A DNA stretch of 64,000 nt from Flavobacterium sp. JAS (GTDB taxonomy: Bacteria; Bacteroidota; Bacteroidia; Flavobacteriales; Flavobacteriaceae): the NCBI RefSeq assembly GCF_020991455.1, contig NZ_JAJMOX010000003.1, positions 248,001-312,000 of the forward strand, in the 5' to 3' direction. Of this stretch, positions 40,812-50,312 are shown piece after piece. Both the position numbers and the translations under genes were made by a program. Every line of letters begins with the position of its first letter. The first letter of the stretch is position 1. The notes beneath the pieces were generated by a model, which did not search any database, was not told the origin of the DNA, and saw only the letters and a list, made by a program, of their open reading frames with translations.

Positions 40812-43800
40812 TTATTGAATAATGATTTTTCTCAATTTACTTCCTTGTTGTGACTCAAAAAGAACAAAATATATTCCTGATGGGAGTCCGTTTAAACTAA
40901 AGTTGAACAGATAATTTGATTTACCATTATCAGTTTTAGAATCTATAAGAAGATTGTTATTCAAACTATATACTTTTACGTTTGCAGGCATAACTTTATC
41001 GAGTGTTACATCTACCGTGAAATTTCCTGATGACGGATTTGGATAAATCTTTAAATCGAAATTTTTCGTTGTTTCTTCCGGATTGTTTTCCTGGTATTCA
41101 CCTTCAGTAACTAAAACAGTTTTTGTTTGAGAAGCCGTACAATTTCCTTTAGTAGTGTTTAGAGTAATATCATATTCTCCGGCTTTACTAAAACTAATTT
41201 CGGCATAATCTTTATCTTTAGAAACGATAGTTGCATCAGCTGGAATTACCCATTCTACAGTGTCAGGGGCAGGATTACTAATATCAACAATTATGATTTT
41301 TTCGTTTTTGAATACCTGACTTGAAACCGCAAATTCGGCACTAATCGCAGTTTGCTGACTCGATATTTTAATAGTGTCTGTTGCCTTACAGCCTAATTTA
41401 TTTGTAACTACAACTGTATAATTTGCAGGTTCAGAAACCGTAATTAGTGCTTTATTGCTTGTAAATCCTTTGTCAGATGTCCAGGAATAAGTAGCTTTAT
41501 CATCGTCAATAGCCGCATTGACTGTTAAAGTCTGATCAAAACACAAGGTTACGTCTTCACCTAAATTAATAATATCTTTTGGAGGATTTATAATTGTGTA
41601 ATTTCTTAAAATGATACAACCTCTGGCATCTGTAATTTCAACCGAATATTCTCCTGCTGCTGCATTATTTAAGATGTTTGTTGTCTCGCCGGTATTCCAT
41701 AAATATTTATAAGGTGCAGTACCAGCAATTGGCGTAACTACAATAGTTGCATCAGAACCTTCATAACAAGTTGGTATTTTTATTTTTTCGGCAGCATCTA
41801 AATGAGCAGGAGCTGTAACAGTTATGTTTTTGGTTATGGTACAGCTGTTTTTATCTGTTACAATTAAAGAATAATTTCCAGGAATAACGTCTATTAAATT
41901 TGGCGTTTTTGCTCCCGTATTCCATAAATAAGTATAAGGCAAAGTACCTCCTAAAACTGCCGAAGTTATTGTCCAGTCATTTAAATTCCCACAACGAACA
42001 TATTCTGAAGAAAGCGTATTGGTTAAAGCAGTTGGTTCTGTGATTGTAATATTTTTACTTTGAATAGATTTATCAAAAGAATCTGTTGCAACAACATAAT
42101 AGGTTCCTGCTTTTGCATTTGTTAATGTTTCGGTTGTTCCCACAACAATTGCAGGATTATTTACATTATACCATTTATAATAATAGCCTGGAAGTCCGCC
42201 AGAAGTAAGCGCTTTTATACTCGCTGTAGCATCATCAAAGCATTGTACCGTATTGATCTGAACCAAATCAATAAACAACGGATCAACTTTATCTAAATCT
42301 CTTTCTATAATTGTACAGCCTTTTGCATCGGTAATAGAAATAAAATACTGACCGGCATAAATATTATAAATACTCGTATTTGAGTTTTGATTGTTATCAG
42401 TAAAGATTACATTTTTGTTTTGGTCAAGCCAATTAAAATTATAATTTGGAGTTCCACCCTGAACCGTTACAGCAATACTTGCATCATCTACACCTAAAGC
42501 TGATGGCGGCGTTTTTACGACACTTTTAATGGCTAAAATTTCAGGCTCTGTTATAATAAAATTCTGAGTATCAAAACAGTTATTCTCATCTCTTACGGTT
42601 ACAGAATAATTTCCTGCGTATAAATTATCGATCACATTAGGATTTGCTCCAGAAGGCACACTCCACGAAATGGTATGCAATCCGGTACCTCCAGTTGTAG
42701 TAATTTCAATTTTTCCGTCATGACCATTTTTACATGAAACATCTGTTTGGGTAAAACTTATTTTTACTGGAGTAGGTTCGTTTATCGTTACTTTATTTGA
42801 AGTAAAACTATTTCCAAAACCGTCAGAAACTTCTAAGAAATAGTTTCCTGCAAGTAATACTTCAGTTGGATTATTTGTTGAAACTGTTACCAAAGGATCA
42901 AGTTCATTGTACCATCTGTAAATATAATTTTTAGTAGCATCCAAAACTCCAATTGGTGCTCCACCGGTAATTGTTGCTTTTAAAACGGCTTCTTTGTATC
43001 CAAAACATTTTATTGATTCGGTTTCATTTATTGCGGTGATTAAAAGTTTATTCGGCTGAAGGATCGTATAAGTTGCTTCTGTTGTACATCCGTTTATATC
43101 TGTAACAATGACAGTGTAAGTGTCTGTGCCAATTCCGTTTAATAAAGGATTTGTTTTACCTGTCATTAAGGTTTTGGCCGCTCCTTGGTACCATTGATAA
43201 GTGTAAGGAAATGTTCCGTCAGAAACCACGATATCAATACTACCATTTTTTAAGCCATAACCAGTTGCTTCAACTTTATTTGAAGATGCTATAAGTAATG
43301 GTTTTAATGGCTGCGTAATTTTAACTGGTATTGGAGTTGATGAATATGAACATCCGTTATCATCTGTTATAGAGAATGAATAATCACCCATAGGAATTCC
43401 TGTTCTGTCTTTTGTGGTAATGCCATCATTCCAAACAACATGGTAATTTCCTGTTCCTCCCTGAATATTTAATGTAATAGTTCCATCGCTTCCATTATAG
43501 CAATTCACTTCTGTTTTTGTGAAAGTATATGTTATGGCAGGTCTTTCAGTCAGTTCTGCAATTTCCAGTTCTCTTGAAATATTTACATTATCGGTTACAA
43601 GTATTTTATAAAATCCGGCATATAAATTTTCGATTTTATTCGTTATTTTTCCAGTTAATACAGTATAAGTATCTACTGCTTTTTCTTTGTAAGACCATTT
43701 ATATGTATATTGATTAGGAATTATTGGTGTACCTCCGCTGGCAAGTACTTCAATACTTCCGGTATTTGCGCTGTTACAAGTTACATCGACTTTATTTACA

Positions 43801-45683
43801 AACACAACGGCTAAAGCTTTTAGAGTAATTGTCTGAACAGCTGTGGTACAATTATTACTATCTTTTACTGATACTTCATAAACACCTTCTCCTAGTCCTG
43901 TTATGGGACTTGCTGGATATTCAGTGATAACATTATTTTTCTTTAAAATATAAGTATAATTATTTGTTCCTCCAGTTGCATTGATCGTGATTTCACCATC
44001 GGTTGTGGTAAATAATGTAGGTTGTTTTTGCGTAATATTTGATATTGCTATTGCACTTTTCTGATTTATTACAATATTCTGCGGACTTGGAAATGTACAC
44101 AAGTTAGCATCAGTAATAACATAAGAATATGTTCCCAATTTTAGTTTTGTCGGGTCACTAACAGTATCTCCGGTAAGTACATCTTTCCAAACAACAGTGT
44201 ACGGAATCATTCCTCCTTTAATGTTTAGCGTTATTGCTCCGTTATTTTCTCCGAAACAAACTACATCTGTAAAAGTATGGGTTGCTGAGAGTGGTGCTGA
44301 AGGCTCGGTTGTAATAATGTAGGTTTTATTAATTGTTGTAAGATCATCGTTTACTTCTACACGATAAGTTCCTGCCGCAAGTGCTGTTATTGCTTTAGTT
44401 TCTTCTCCGGTAATTTCTATGTCGTTTTTAAACCATTTGTAATGATAACCTGTTAAATTATTTGTTCCTCCACTTACTTCTACAGTTAATGAACCTGTTT
44501 CAGCACCAAAACATTTAATATTTTGTTGTGTATAGCTCTTTATGTTCAAAGCCTCTAATGTTATAGAAATAGAAGGTGACAAGATACATCCTGAAGATGA
44601 AATAACTGTGATATTATAGGTGCCATTTCCTAAATCAGTTCTTTGGCTTACATCTTGCGATTGGAATGAAGTATCACCAACTTTTGACCATGCGTAAGTG
44701 TAACTATTAACTCCACCTGGAAGAATTCCGCCTGTTACATTTAGTGTGATTTCGCCATTATTGTTTGTTAGTGTTGGTTGGATAGAGGTGTAGGTCACGC
44801 TAAGATCAACTGCAGGCTGATTAATTGTAACAGCTACTGTGGCTGTAGAACATCCCACTACCAGATTATCAGTAATAGTATATCTATAAGTTCCTGCTGT
44901 TAAACCTGTACGTTCAAATGATTTTATTGTGGAGTCGTCATTCCAAGCTATTGAATATGTTGTGCCTGGTGCACCTCCAGATGGTGTAAGTTTGATTGAA
45001 CCTGTTTCAGCTTCTCGACAGCTAACAGGAGTAACGACTTCAATAACTTGAATTTTAGGATTTTGTTTTAACTCCTCAATATCTGTTGTGATTTTGGTCA
45101 TGTTTTGGTTATCAATCACATTTACCATATAAAACCCTGCTTTTACATTGAGTAATTGCGCTCCTGTGTTATTAACAGCTAAGGGATTATCACCATTTAT
45201 ATTATCGCATTTAAACCAGTTGTATGTATAAGTTGGGGTTCCACCATACGGAAAACCACCTTTCGCTTTTGCTGTTAAGCTTCCATTTCCTCCAAAACAA
45301 GAAATTACAGTTGGTTCATCAATCGCAACTTCAATTAGATCTGGCTGATTTACAACAAAGTCTTTTTCTACAAAACAACCTTTAGAATCAGTTACTCTAA
45401 CTCTGTATGTTCCTGCTTTTAATTGGGTGGTATTTACAGTTTCAGCTGGATTTGTTAAATATGTCCATGCAATGTTATATGCACCAGGTGATGATGGTGT
45501 TCCTCCGGAAATCGCATTTAAAGTAATCGTTCCGTCAGATAATCCAGATCCGGTAACATTTGTGATGTTTGCCGTGATCGCACTAAAAGCTGGTGGATTT
45601 GAAATAGTCACTTTTCTGATACCTGTTTGAGAATAACTAATTGTAACAGTAATCAGTAATAATAAAAGTATAATTTTTTTCAT
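40812..45683 (-). CDS. Giant SprB-repeat adhesin-like protein with T9SS type A sorting domain
   Basis: 1623 residues: signal peptide (KKIILLLLLITVTISYSQ), sixteen SprB-type repeats of about 70-100 residues (each with DGxI..., GGT.PYxYxW, AGTYxVxVTD), an Ig-like region (about 1430-1540), and a C-terminal type A sorting domain (FDLKIYPNPSSGNFTVDV... LPSGIYFVLFESQQGSKLRKIIIQ). It is therefore probably exported by T9SS and attached to the cell surface. The repeats follow a fixed A-B-C order (see findings). SprB repeats in Flavobacterium johnsoniae belong to the mobile gliding adhesin; this protein is not SprB but may be an adhesin or filament-forming component. It lies 75 bp before the barrel gene. 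Confidence 0.92.
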   Translation of the reverse strand: MKKIILLLLLITVTISYSQTGIRKVTISNPPAFSAITANITNVTGSGLSDGTITLNAISGGTPSSPGAYNIAWTYLTNPAETVNTTQLKAGTYRVRVTDSKGCFVEKDFVVNQPDLIEVAIDEPTVISCFGGNGSLTAKAKGGFPYGGTPTYTYNWFKCDNINGDNPLAVNNTGAQLLNVKAGFYMVNVIDNQNMTKITTDIEELKQNPKIQVIEVVTPVSCREAETGSIKLTPSGGAPGTTYSIAWNDDSTIKSFERTGLTAGTYRYTITDNLVVGCSTATVAVTINQPAVDLSVTYTSIQPTLTNNNGEITLNVTGGILPGGVNSYTYAWSKVGDTSFQSQDVSQRTDLGNGTYNITVISSSGCILSPSISITLEALNIKSYTQQNIKCFGAETGSLTVEVSGGTNNLTGYHYKWFKNDIEITGEETKAITALAAGTYRVEVNDDLTTINKTYIITTEPSAPLSATHTFTDVVCFGENNGAITLNIKGGMIPYTVVWKDVLTGDTVSDPTKLKLGTYSYVITDANLCTFPSPQNIVINQKSAIAISNITQKQPTLFTTTDGEITINATGGTNNYTYILKKNNVITEYPASPITGLGEGVYEVSVKDSNNCTTAVQTITLKALAVVFVNKVDVTCNSANTGSIEVLASGGTPIIPNQYTYKWSYKEKAVDTYTVLTGKITNKIENLYAGFYKILVTDNVNISRELEIAELTERPAITYTFTKTEVNCYNGSDGTITLNIQGGTGNYHVVWNDGITTKDRTGIPMGDYSFSITDDNGCSYSSTPIPVKITQPLKPLLIASSNKVEATGYGLKNGSIDIVVSDGTFPYTYQWYQGAAKTLMTGKTNPLLNGIGTDTYTVIVTDINGCTTEATYTILQPNKLLITAINETESIKCFGYKEAVLKATITGGAPIGVLDATKNYIYRWYNELDPLVTVSTNNPTEVLLAGNYFLEVSDGFGNSFTSNKVTINEPTPVKISFTQTDVSCKNGHDGKIEITTTGGTGLHTISWSVPSGANPNVIDNLYAGNYSVTVRDENNCFDTQNFIITEPEILAIKSVVKTPPSALGVDDASIAVTVQGGTPNYNFNWLDQNKNVIFTDNNQNSNTSIYNIYAGQYFISITDAKGCTIIERDLDKVDPLFIDLVQINTVQCFDDATASIKALTSGGLPGYYYKWYNVNNPAIVVGTTETLTNAKAGTYYVVATDSFDKSIQSKNITITEPTALTNTLSSEYVRCGNLNDWTITSAVLGGTLPYTYLWNTGAKTPNLIDVIPGNYSLIVTDKNSCTITKNITVTAPAHLDAAEKIKIPTCYEGSDATIVVTPIAGTAPYKYLWNTGETTNILNNAAAGEYSVEITDARGCIILRNYTIINPPKDIINLGEDVTLCFDQTLTVNAAIDDDKATYSWTSDKGFTSNKALITVSEPANYTVVVTNKLGCKATDTIKISSQQTAISAEFAVSSQVFKNEKIIIVDISNPAPDTVEWVIPADATIVSKDKDYAEISFSKAGEYDITLNTTKGNCTASQTKTVLVTEGEYQENNPEETTKNFDLKIYPNPSSGNFTVDVTLDKVMPANVKVYSLNNNLLIDSKTDNGKSNYLFNFSLNGLPSGIYFVLFESQQGSKLRKIIIQ

Positions 45684-45686
45684 ATT

Positions 45687-46862
45687 TTAGTTATTTGCAG
45701 TTGTATCAATGCAATTTTTAGAATCTCTTACTTTAATTGAATAATCGCCTGATTTTTTTTGAATTGTAATTGCCGTTGTAAATTCAATTTCAGGATCTGT
45801 ATTTATTTTATAATAGTATGGAGGTGTTCCGTCAGATGGTATTATATTTATTGTTCCGAAGTCATCATGACAGTTTGGAGCACTTTCTAAAGCCCGAAAA
45901 CTAAAAACAGAAGGATTAGAAATCGTAAAAGGAGGACTATCTGCGGTACTTGTTTCCTGTGCACCAATAAATGTTTGATATCTTAAAAAATAGTCTCCTT
46001 TTGCTAAGCCAGAATAAGTAAATTTTCGATCTGGAAATCCTGTGCTATAAATATTAATTTCGTCTACAAGTCTTGGCTTAGTAGGAATAGTAATGTCAAA
46101 AATATTAAGACTAAAACGTTCATTGTTGGCAATGTCTCTGTCAAAAGTAAAAGTTACCTTACCATCATTACTGTAACTGCAAAGAGTATTCACTTTTAAA
46201 GGTTCCCCTACTAAATTAGGCGAACAAGGTATAATATCATAAGTTACTGTATTTGTAAATTTTGTTTTATAACCTGTTCGGAAAAAAATTTTTGTTTTAT
46301 CTTCATAACCGGTTAATTCTTTTATTTTAAATGAAATACTTCTTTGGTCTTGATATTCACTTGGGAAATCACTCCAGTTTATTCCATTGTAACTATATTG
46401 CCAGTTCCAGCCGTGGTGCAAATCAATTAGTTGCTCGACACAATTTTTTGCGTTAGTTGGCTGAAAAAGATGAATAAGATAAGGAACTGTCGTAGCAAAG
46501 CATCCCGTAAAATATACCTCGCTACCATTATTGCTGTTATTTTGAAGATCAATATCAAAAACAGGATTTTCAGTAATAAAGCAGCCTCTATGATCACTAT
46601 TAAAATTAAAATAAATCTTTCTTGTAGTTAAGTTTGGCGAAACATAAAAAAAATCTTCCTGAGCTTGTATTGGAGTAAAATAAGAATTAGGATAAAAAGC
46701 TAACATATCATTATCAAATTGAATTTGATGTATCCCAACAGTTTGTTCTTGCTCTTCTCTGGCGTCGATGTCAGAAATAAAAAGCAAGCCATATTCGGTT
46801 TGAGACCAAATCATGTTAGTTCCAAAATATAAAATGAAAAATAATATGTAAAGTTTTTTCAT
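45687..46862 (-). CDS. Exported protein with one C-terminal SprB-type repeat, 391 residues
   Basis: A signal peptide (KKLYILFFILYFGTNMIWSQ) is followed by a domain containing WQYSYNGINWSDFP and IFFRTGYKTKF, a beta region, and at the end one SprB-like repeat (PNCHDDFGTINIIPSDGTPPYYYKI... DYSIKVRDSKNCIDTTANN). There is no sorting domain. It is a paralogue of the gene before it, with which it shares the WQYS...W.DFP and YFRTGY blocks and the ending. Its start overlaps that gene by 4 bp (ATGA), and it precedes the giant repeat protein by 3 bp. Function unknown; probably a surface-complex component. Confidence 0.82.
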   Translation of the reverse strand: MKKLYILFFILYFGTNMIWSQTEYGLLFISDIDAREEQEQTVGIHQIQFDNDMLAFYPNSYFTPIQAQEDFFYVSPNLTTRKIYFNFNSDHRGCFITENPVFDIDLQNNSNNGSEVYFTGCFATTVPYLIHLFQPTNAKNCVEQLIDLHHGWNWQYSYNGINWSDFPSEYQDQRSISFKIKELTGYEDKTKIFFRTGYKTKFTNTVTYDIIPCSPNLVGEPLKVNTLCSYSNDGKVTFTFDRDIANNERFSLNIFDITIPTKPRLVDEINIYSTGFPDRKFTYSGLAKGDYFLRYQTFIGAQETSTADSPPFTISNPSVFSFRALESAPNCHDDFGTINIIPSDGTPPYYYKINTDPEIEFTTAITIQKKSGDYSIKVRDSKNCIDTTANN

Positions 46863-48229
46863 AGACTATCGTTTGCTGTTTTATCGATACAGTTAAATTT
46901 GTCTGTAACCTTGACATTAAAAGTCTTGTCTTTTAAGTCATAGATGTAATATTTACCATTGCCAGAATTATAATTTGCAGTTACGGGTTGTTCATCTAAA
47001 TAAAAATTATATGGTGCTGTACCGCTTGTAACCGTTATTTCGACAAAACCATCATTTCCGCCAACACATGAAGGATTTTTTTTATCCGTTATATCAAACT
47101 TTATCGGAGTAGGAGGAGTATAGGTAAAGTTCGTTGAAACTGGAGAATCCATAGTACCCCTTACGAAAGGTTTAGTAGGATCTGCCGGATTGTTAATTTT
47201 TGCCTGATAAACTATTTTGTACGTTTGCCCTGGTTCTAAGTCGTTTTCAAGGTTGGTGTACGAATAAACATTTGAGCTGATGAAGTCTGTTATTTCGATA
47301 TTACTTCTCTGATTTCGGATTGCACCACTTTGAACGTTTACCATTGCAATTAAATACAAACCTTCGTCGTTTTTTAATGCTCTGTCAAAAGTAATGTCAA
47401 CTTTTTGAATTTTATCTCCAGAACACTTTGGACCCACGTAAGTGATGGCATTTATTACAGGTGCACAAGAAGAATATTTAATAGATAAAACATTAGAAAA
47501 TGACCTGACTGTATAACCTGTTCTAAAATAGATTAACGTATCAAAATAATCTGCATGTGAAGTACCTAACAATTGTTGCATTGAAAATATTGGAGCGGGA
47601 GTATTATTTGTAATTGTTGCGGGGAAATCTGTCCAATTATTATTATCAAGTGAATACTGCCAATGATATGCCTCATCAGGAAACCGTCCATTATCATTTG
47701 TTGAAAAGGCATTTAAACTCACTGTAGCTCCTGCGCATACAGTATTTGGATCCAAAGGATCTACATTTTTTATAGTTATATTTGGTTTAAAAGAATTAAT
47801 ATTGGCACTAAGTCCACAAGGATAATTTTGAAAACCTACTGATCCATTAATAATCAGATCTTTTAAACTCATTGTTTTTGGTGGATCAGTTGTATTACAA
47901 GGTCCTGAGGTAGTGTCATAGTGCACACTACCTTTAGAGGTCATAGTTACGGTAACTAAACTCCCATTAGGTATTGCGACAGAGTAGCGAGGAACTGAAT
48001 TCGTATAAGATACATAGTTAGTGTTCTCGGTAGCAATAGTTGTATTGTTGTATTTAATTAAATAATAATAATTAGCAGCTGTAAATGAATTATATGTGGG
48101 GCCGCCGGGAGGAGCTCCTTCTTCCTGGCATATGTTACATTGAATACCACTAGTTATGTTAAAATTATAAGTTTGTCCGTAAAAACTTATCCACGAAAAA
48201 AGGAAAAATATAATGTAGTTTTTTCTCAT
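46859..48229 (-). CDS. Exported protein with one C-terminal SprB-type repeat, 456 residues
   Basis: Paralogue of the next gene: signal peptide (RKNYIIFFLFSWISFYGQ), an N-terminal beta domain, WQYSLDNNNWTDFP and IYFRTGYTVRSF blocks, a strand-rich middle with KIVYQAKINNP, and a final SprB-like repeat (PSCVGGNDGFVEITVTSGTAPYNFYLD... TDKFNCIDKTANDSL). Several cysteines near the start (CNICQEEG) may form disulfides. No sorting domain is present. It begins 3 bp after the FN3 gene, so it is part of the same transcript. Confidence 0.82.
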   Translation of the reverse strand: MRKNYIIFFLFSWISFYGQTYNFNITSGIQCNICQEEGAPPGGPTYNSFTAANYYYLIKYNNTTIATENTNYVSYTNSVPRYSVAIPNGSLVTVTMTSKGSVHYDTTSGPCNTTDPPKTMSLKDLIINGSVGFQNYPCGLSANINSFKPNITIKNVDPLDPNTVCAGATVSLNAFSTNDNGRFPDEAYHWQYSLDNNNWTDFPATITNNTPAPIFSMQQLLGTSHADYFDTLIYFRTGYTVRSFSNVLSIKYSSCAPVINAITYVGPKCSGDKIQKVDITFDRALKNDEGLYLIAMVNVQSGAIRNQRSNIEITDFISSNVYSYTNLENDLEPGQTYKIVYQAKINNPADPTKPFVRGTMDSPVSTNFTYTPPTPIKFDITDKKNPSCVGGNDGFVEITVTSGTAPYNFYLDEQPVTANYNSGNGKYYIYDLKDKTFNVKVTDKFNCIDKTANDSL

Positions 48230-48232
48230 AGC

Positions 48233-50311
48233 CTAAAATTTAATTGTGTAAAAATCCATTTGAGATGTTCTGCCATCTTTATATACAGCTCTAATTCCGT
48301 ATTTATAAGTAGTATTTATGGTTATAGTTGGGTCAGATAAACGTTTTATTTTTCCAACTACAATTTGAATTAGTTGCAATGCATCTTTATCAGAGGCCTT
48401 ATAAATTTCAAAACTATCCACTTCATTATTAGAATATTCCCAAGACAAATCAATCGTATTGGTCGTTTTGTTTGCCTGCGCAAAAAATCCTTTCACAGAT
48501 GGCATAACAGAATATTTAGGAACAAGTAGATTAACTCCCGGCGAAGGATTAGAAACAAGATTACTTTCATCTTTTGCAAAAATGGTATATTTATAAAGAG
48601 AGCCATCTTTTACATTTTTGTCCTGAAATTTTTCTTCTTTGTTTTTAGTTTCAAAAACTAAGCTCCAATCTTTCTGATCGTCTTCCTTGCGATATAACTG
48701 ATGAACTGCAACATCATCACTTGAACTATTGGCCCATTCCAGAAAAATCGAACTATCTTTTATCTCATATTTTGTAAAGGCAGGCGATGCTGGGGGAATT
48801 AAATCTGTTTTTTTTAGAATTAATGGTTCTGAGAAATCAGACATATTATAGCGGTAATCGACAGCAATAATTTTGTAATAAACTTTACTATTTAATGTTT
48901 TTACAACAACTTTATCTTCAAATGTATTGGGTTCGCTCGGACTTATTGTCACCTGGCTATACTCTTCATCAGGGTTGTTTGCCTTGTAAATTCTATATCC
49001 CAATAAATCTTTTTCGGTATTATGTGTCCAGGTTAATTTTACAACGCCCAAACTATCTATCACACCTTTTAATCCAACAGGTTTTGATGGAGGAATTGAA
49101 TCAACGGGCTGAACAAGCATAGGAAACGAAGTTCTGTTGTTGCCGTTTTTACCAATAGCGGTTAGTGTAAAATAATTAGTTCCCAATAATTTATTATAGA
49201 CTACGCTTCGTGATTTTACCGAAATATTTTTAACCACAGTTGTGTATTTGCTATCATCCTCGTCAGAACGATTAAGCTCAAAACCAGATATTTCACTGTC
49301 ACCTTCTTCAGGAAATTCCCAAATTAAGTTAACAGTAGTATCGTCTTTGAACTCTTTAATAGTAAGATGCGGCACAAATTTCAGTACTTTTTTGCCCTTT
49401 CCAGTCACTATTTCAGAGTAAGGGCCTAATTCTCCAAATGCCGAAATTCCTTGAATTCTATAACTATACGAAACATTATTAGCGATCGAATCTATATAGA
49501 AAATTCGATTATTGTTTGAGTTTTGCTGGCTTAAACTTGTATACGGTTTTTCAGTAATTCGCTTAAATATTTTTTTATCAGTAGAACGTTCAATATAGTA
49601 ACTACCATATTCATTTGCAAGAATCTTAAAATTCCAACTTAACATTGTACTGCTATCAGTAAAATTTGCAGTAAAATCCATTGGTTTTGGCAAAGGCTCA
49701 TATTCTTTCAAACTTACAAATACACCACCGTATGCGATATCCATTTCGGTTTCAGGCACATTTGAAATTATTCGGTAAATATATTTTTCATTTTGTTTAG
49801 GAGATAAATCTTCAAAACCCAAACCAGCTTTTTTTGCAATCTGATAATCCTTATCGGCAGTATACAAAGCAAAAGTAAATCGCTGTTGCATCTCTTCAGA
49901 AAGATTAATAATGGATTGTAAATTATCAGCTCCGTTAACGGCAAACTCTTCTCCATACAATGCCTGAGCTACAATTGCAGCTTCGTCATTAATTTCTATA
50001 AGTTTTTCCCACGCTTCAAGAGGTTCCGGTTTAATTACTTGAGCGAGAACTAATTTTTCAGGTTTTTCAAGCGTTTTATTATCTCTAGTAACTGTATATC
50101 GTTCTAATGAATAGCCATATTTGTTTAATTTTTTCCAGGCAAGAGGATCGTTTACCGCCCAACGCAATAAAATTTTATTTTTTTGAATTCTGGCTATAAC
50201 CTGTATTTCTATTTTTTTTTCGGTAATAATCGAATCCTTATTACTAACGACCTGTGCATGACCGCTAACAATTGCAATTAAAAAAAGGATAGTTAAAAAT
50301 TTAAATTTCAT
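48233..50311 (-). CDS. Exported protein with tandem fibronectin type III domains
   Basis: 692 residues. After a signal peptide (MKFKFLTILFLIAIVSGHAQ) and an N-terminal helical/beta domain (about 20-200), four to five FN3 modules follow, each with a W...Y.IYR-type strand: TMLSWNFKILANEYGSYYIERS, VNLIWEFPEEGDSEISGFELNRS, VKLTWTHNTEKDLLGYRIYKA, IFLEWANSSSDDVAVHQLYRK and IDLSWEYSNNEVDSFEIYKAS. It has no sorting domain, so it may be periplasmic or held in an envelope complex. It starts one base after the stop of the 1563-residue gene. Confidence 0.9.
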   Translation of the reverse strand: MKFKFLTILFLIAIVSGHAQVVSNKDSIITEKKIEIQVIARIQKNKILLRWAVNDPLAWKKLNKYGYSLERYTVTRDNKTLEKPEKLVLAQVIKPEPLEAWEKLIEINDEAAIVAQALYGEEFAVNGADNLQSIINLSEEMQQRFTFALYTADKDYQIAKKAGLGFEDLSPKQNEKYIYRIISNVPETEMDIAYGGVFVSLKEYEPLPKPMDFTANFTDSSTMLSWNFKILANEYGSYYIERSTDKKIFKRITEKPYTSLSQQNSNNNRIFYIDSIANNVSYSYRIQGISAFGELGPYSEIVTGKGKKVLKFVPHLTIKEFKDDTTVNLIWEFPEEGDSEISGFELNRSDEDDSKYTTVVKNISVKSRSVVYNKLLGTNYFTLTAIGKNGNNRTSFPMLVQPVDSIPPSKPVGLKGVIDSLGVVKLTWTHNTEKDLLGYRIYKANNPDEEYSQVTISPSEPNTFEDKVVVKTLNSKVYYKIIAVDYRYNMSDFSEPLILKKTDLIPPASPAFTKYEIKDSSIFLEWANSSSDDVAVHQLYRKEDDQKDWSLVFETKNKEEKFQDKNVKDGSLYKYTIFAKDESNLVSNPSPGVNLLVPKYSVMPSVKGFFAQANKTTNTIDLSWEYSNNEVDSFEIYKASDKDALQLIQIVVGKIKRLSDPTITINTTYKYGIRAVYKDGRTSQMDFYTIKF

Positions 50312-50312
50312 G

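Noticed and set aside
40812..45683. Identification of the giant repeat protein as SprB itself
   Set aside because: It has SprB-type repeats but is much shorter than SprB, ends in a type A sorting domain and lies away from sprC/sprD/sprF-like genes.
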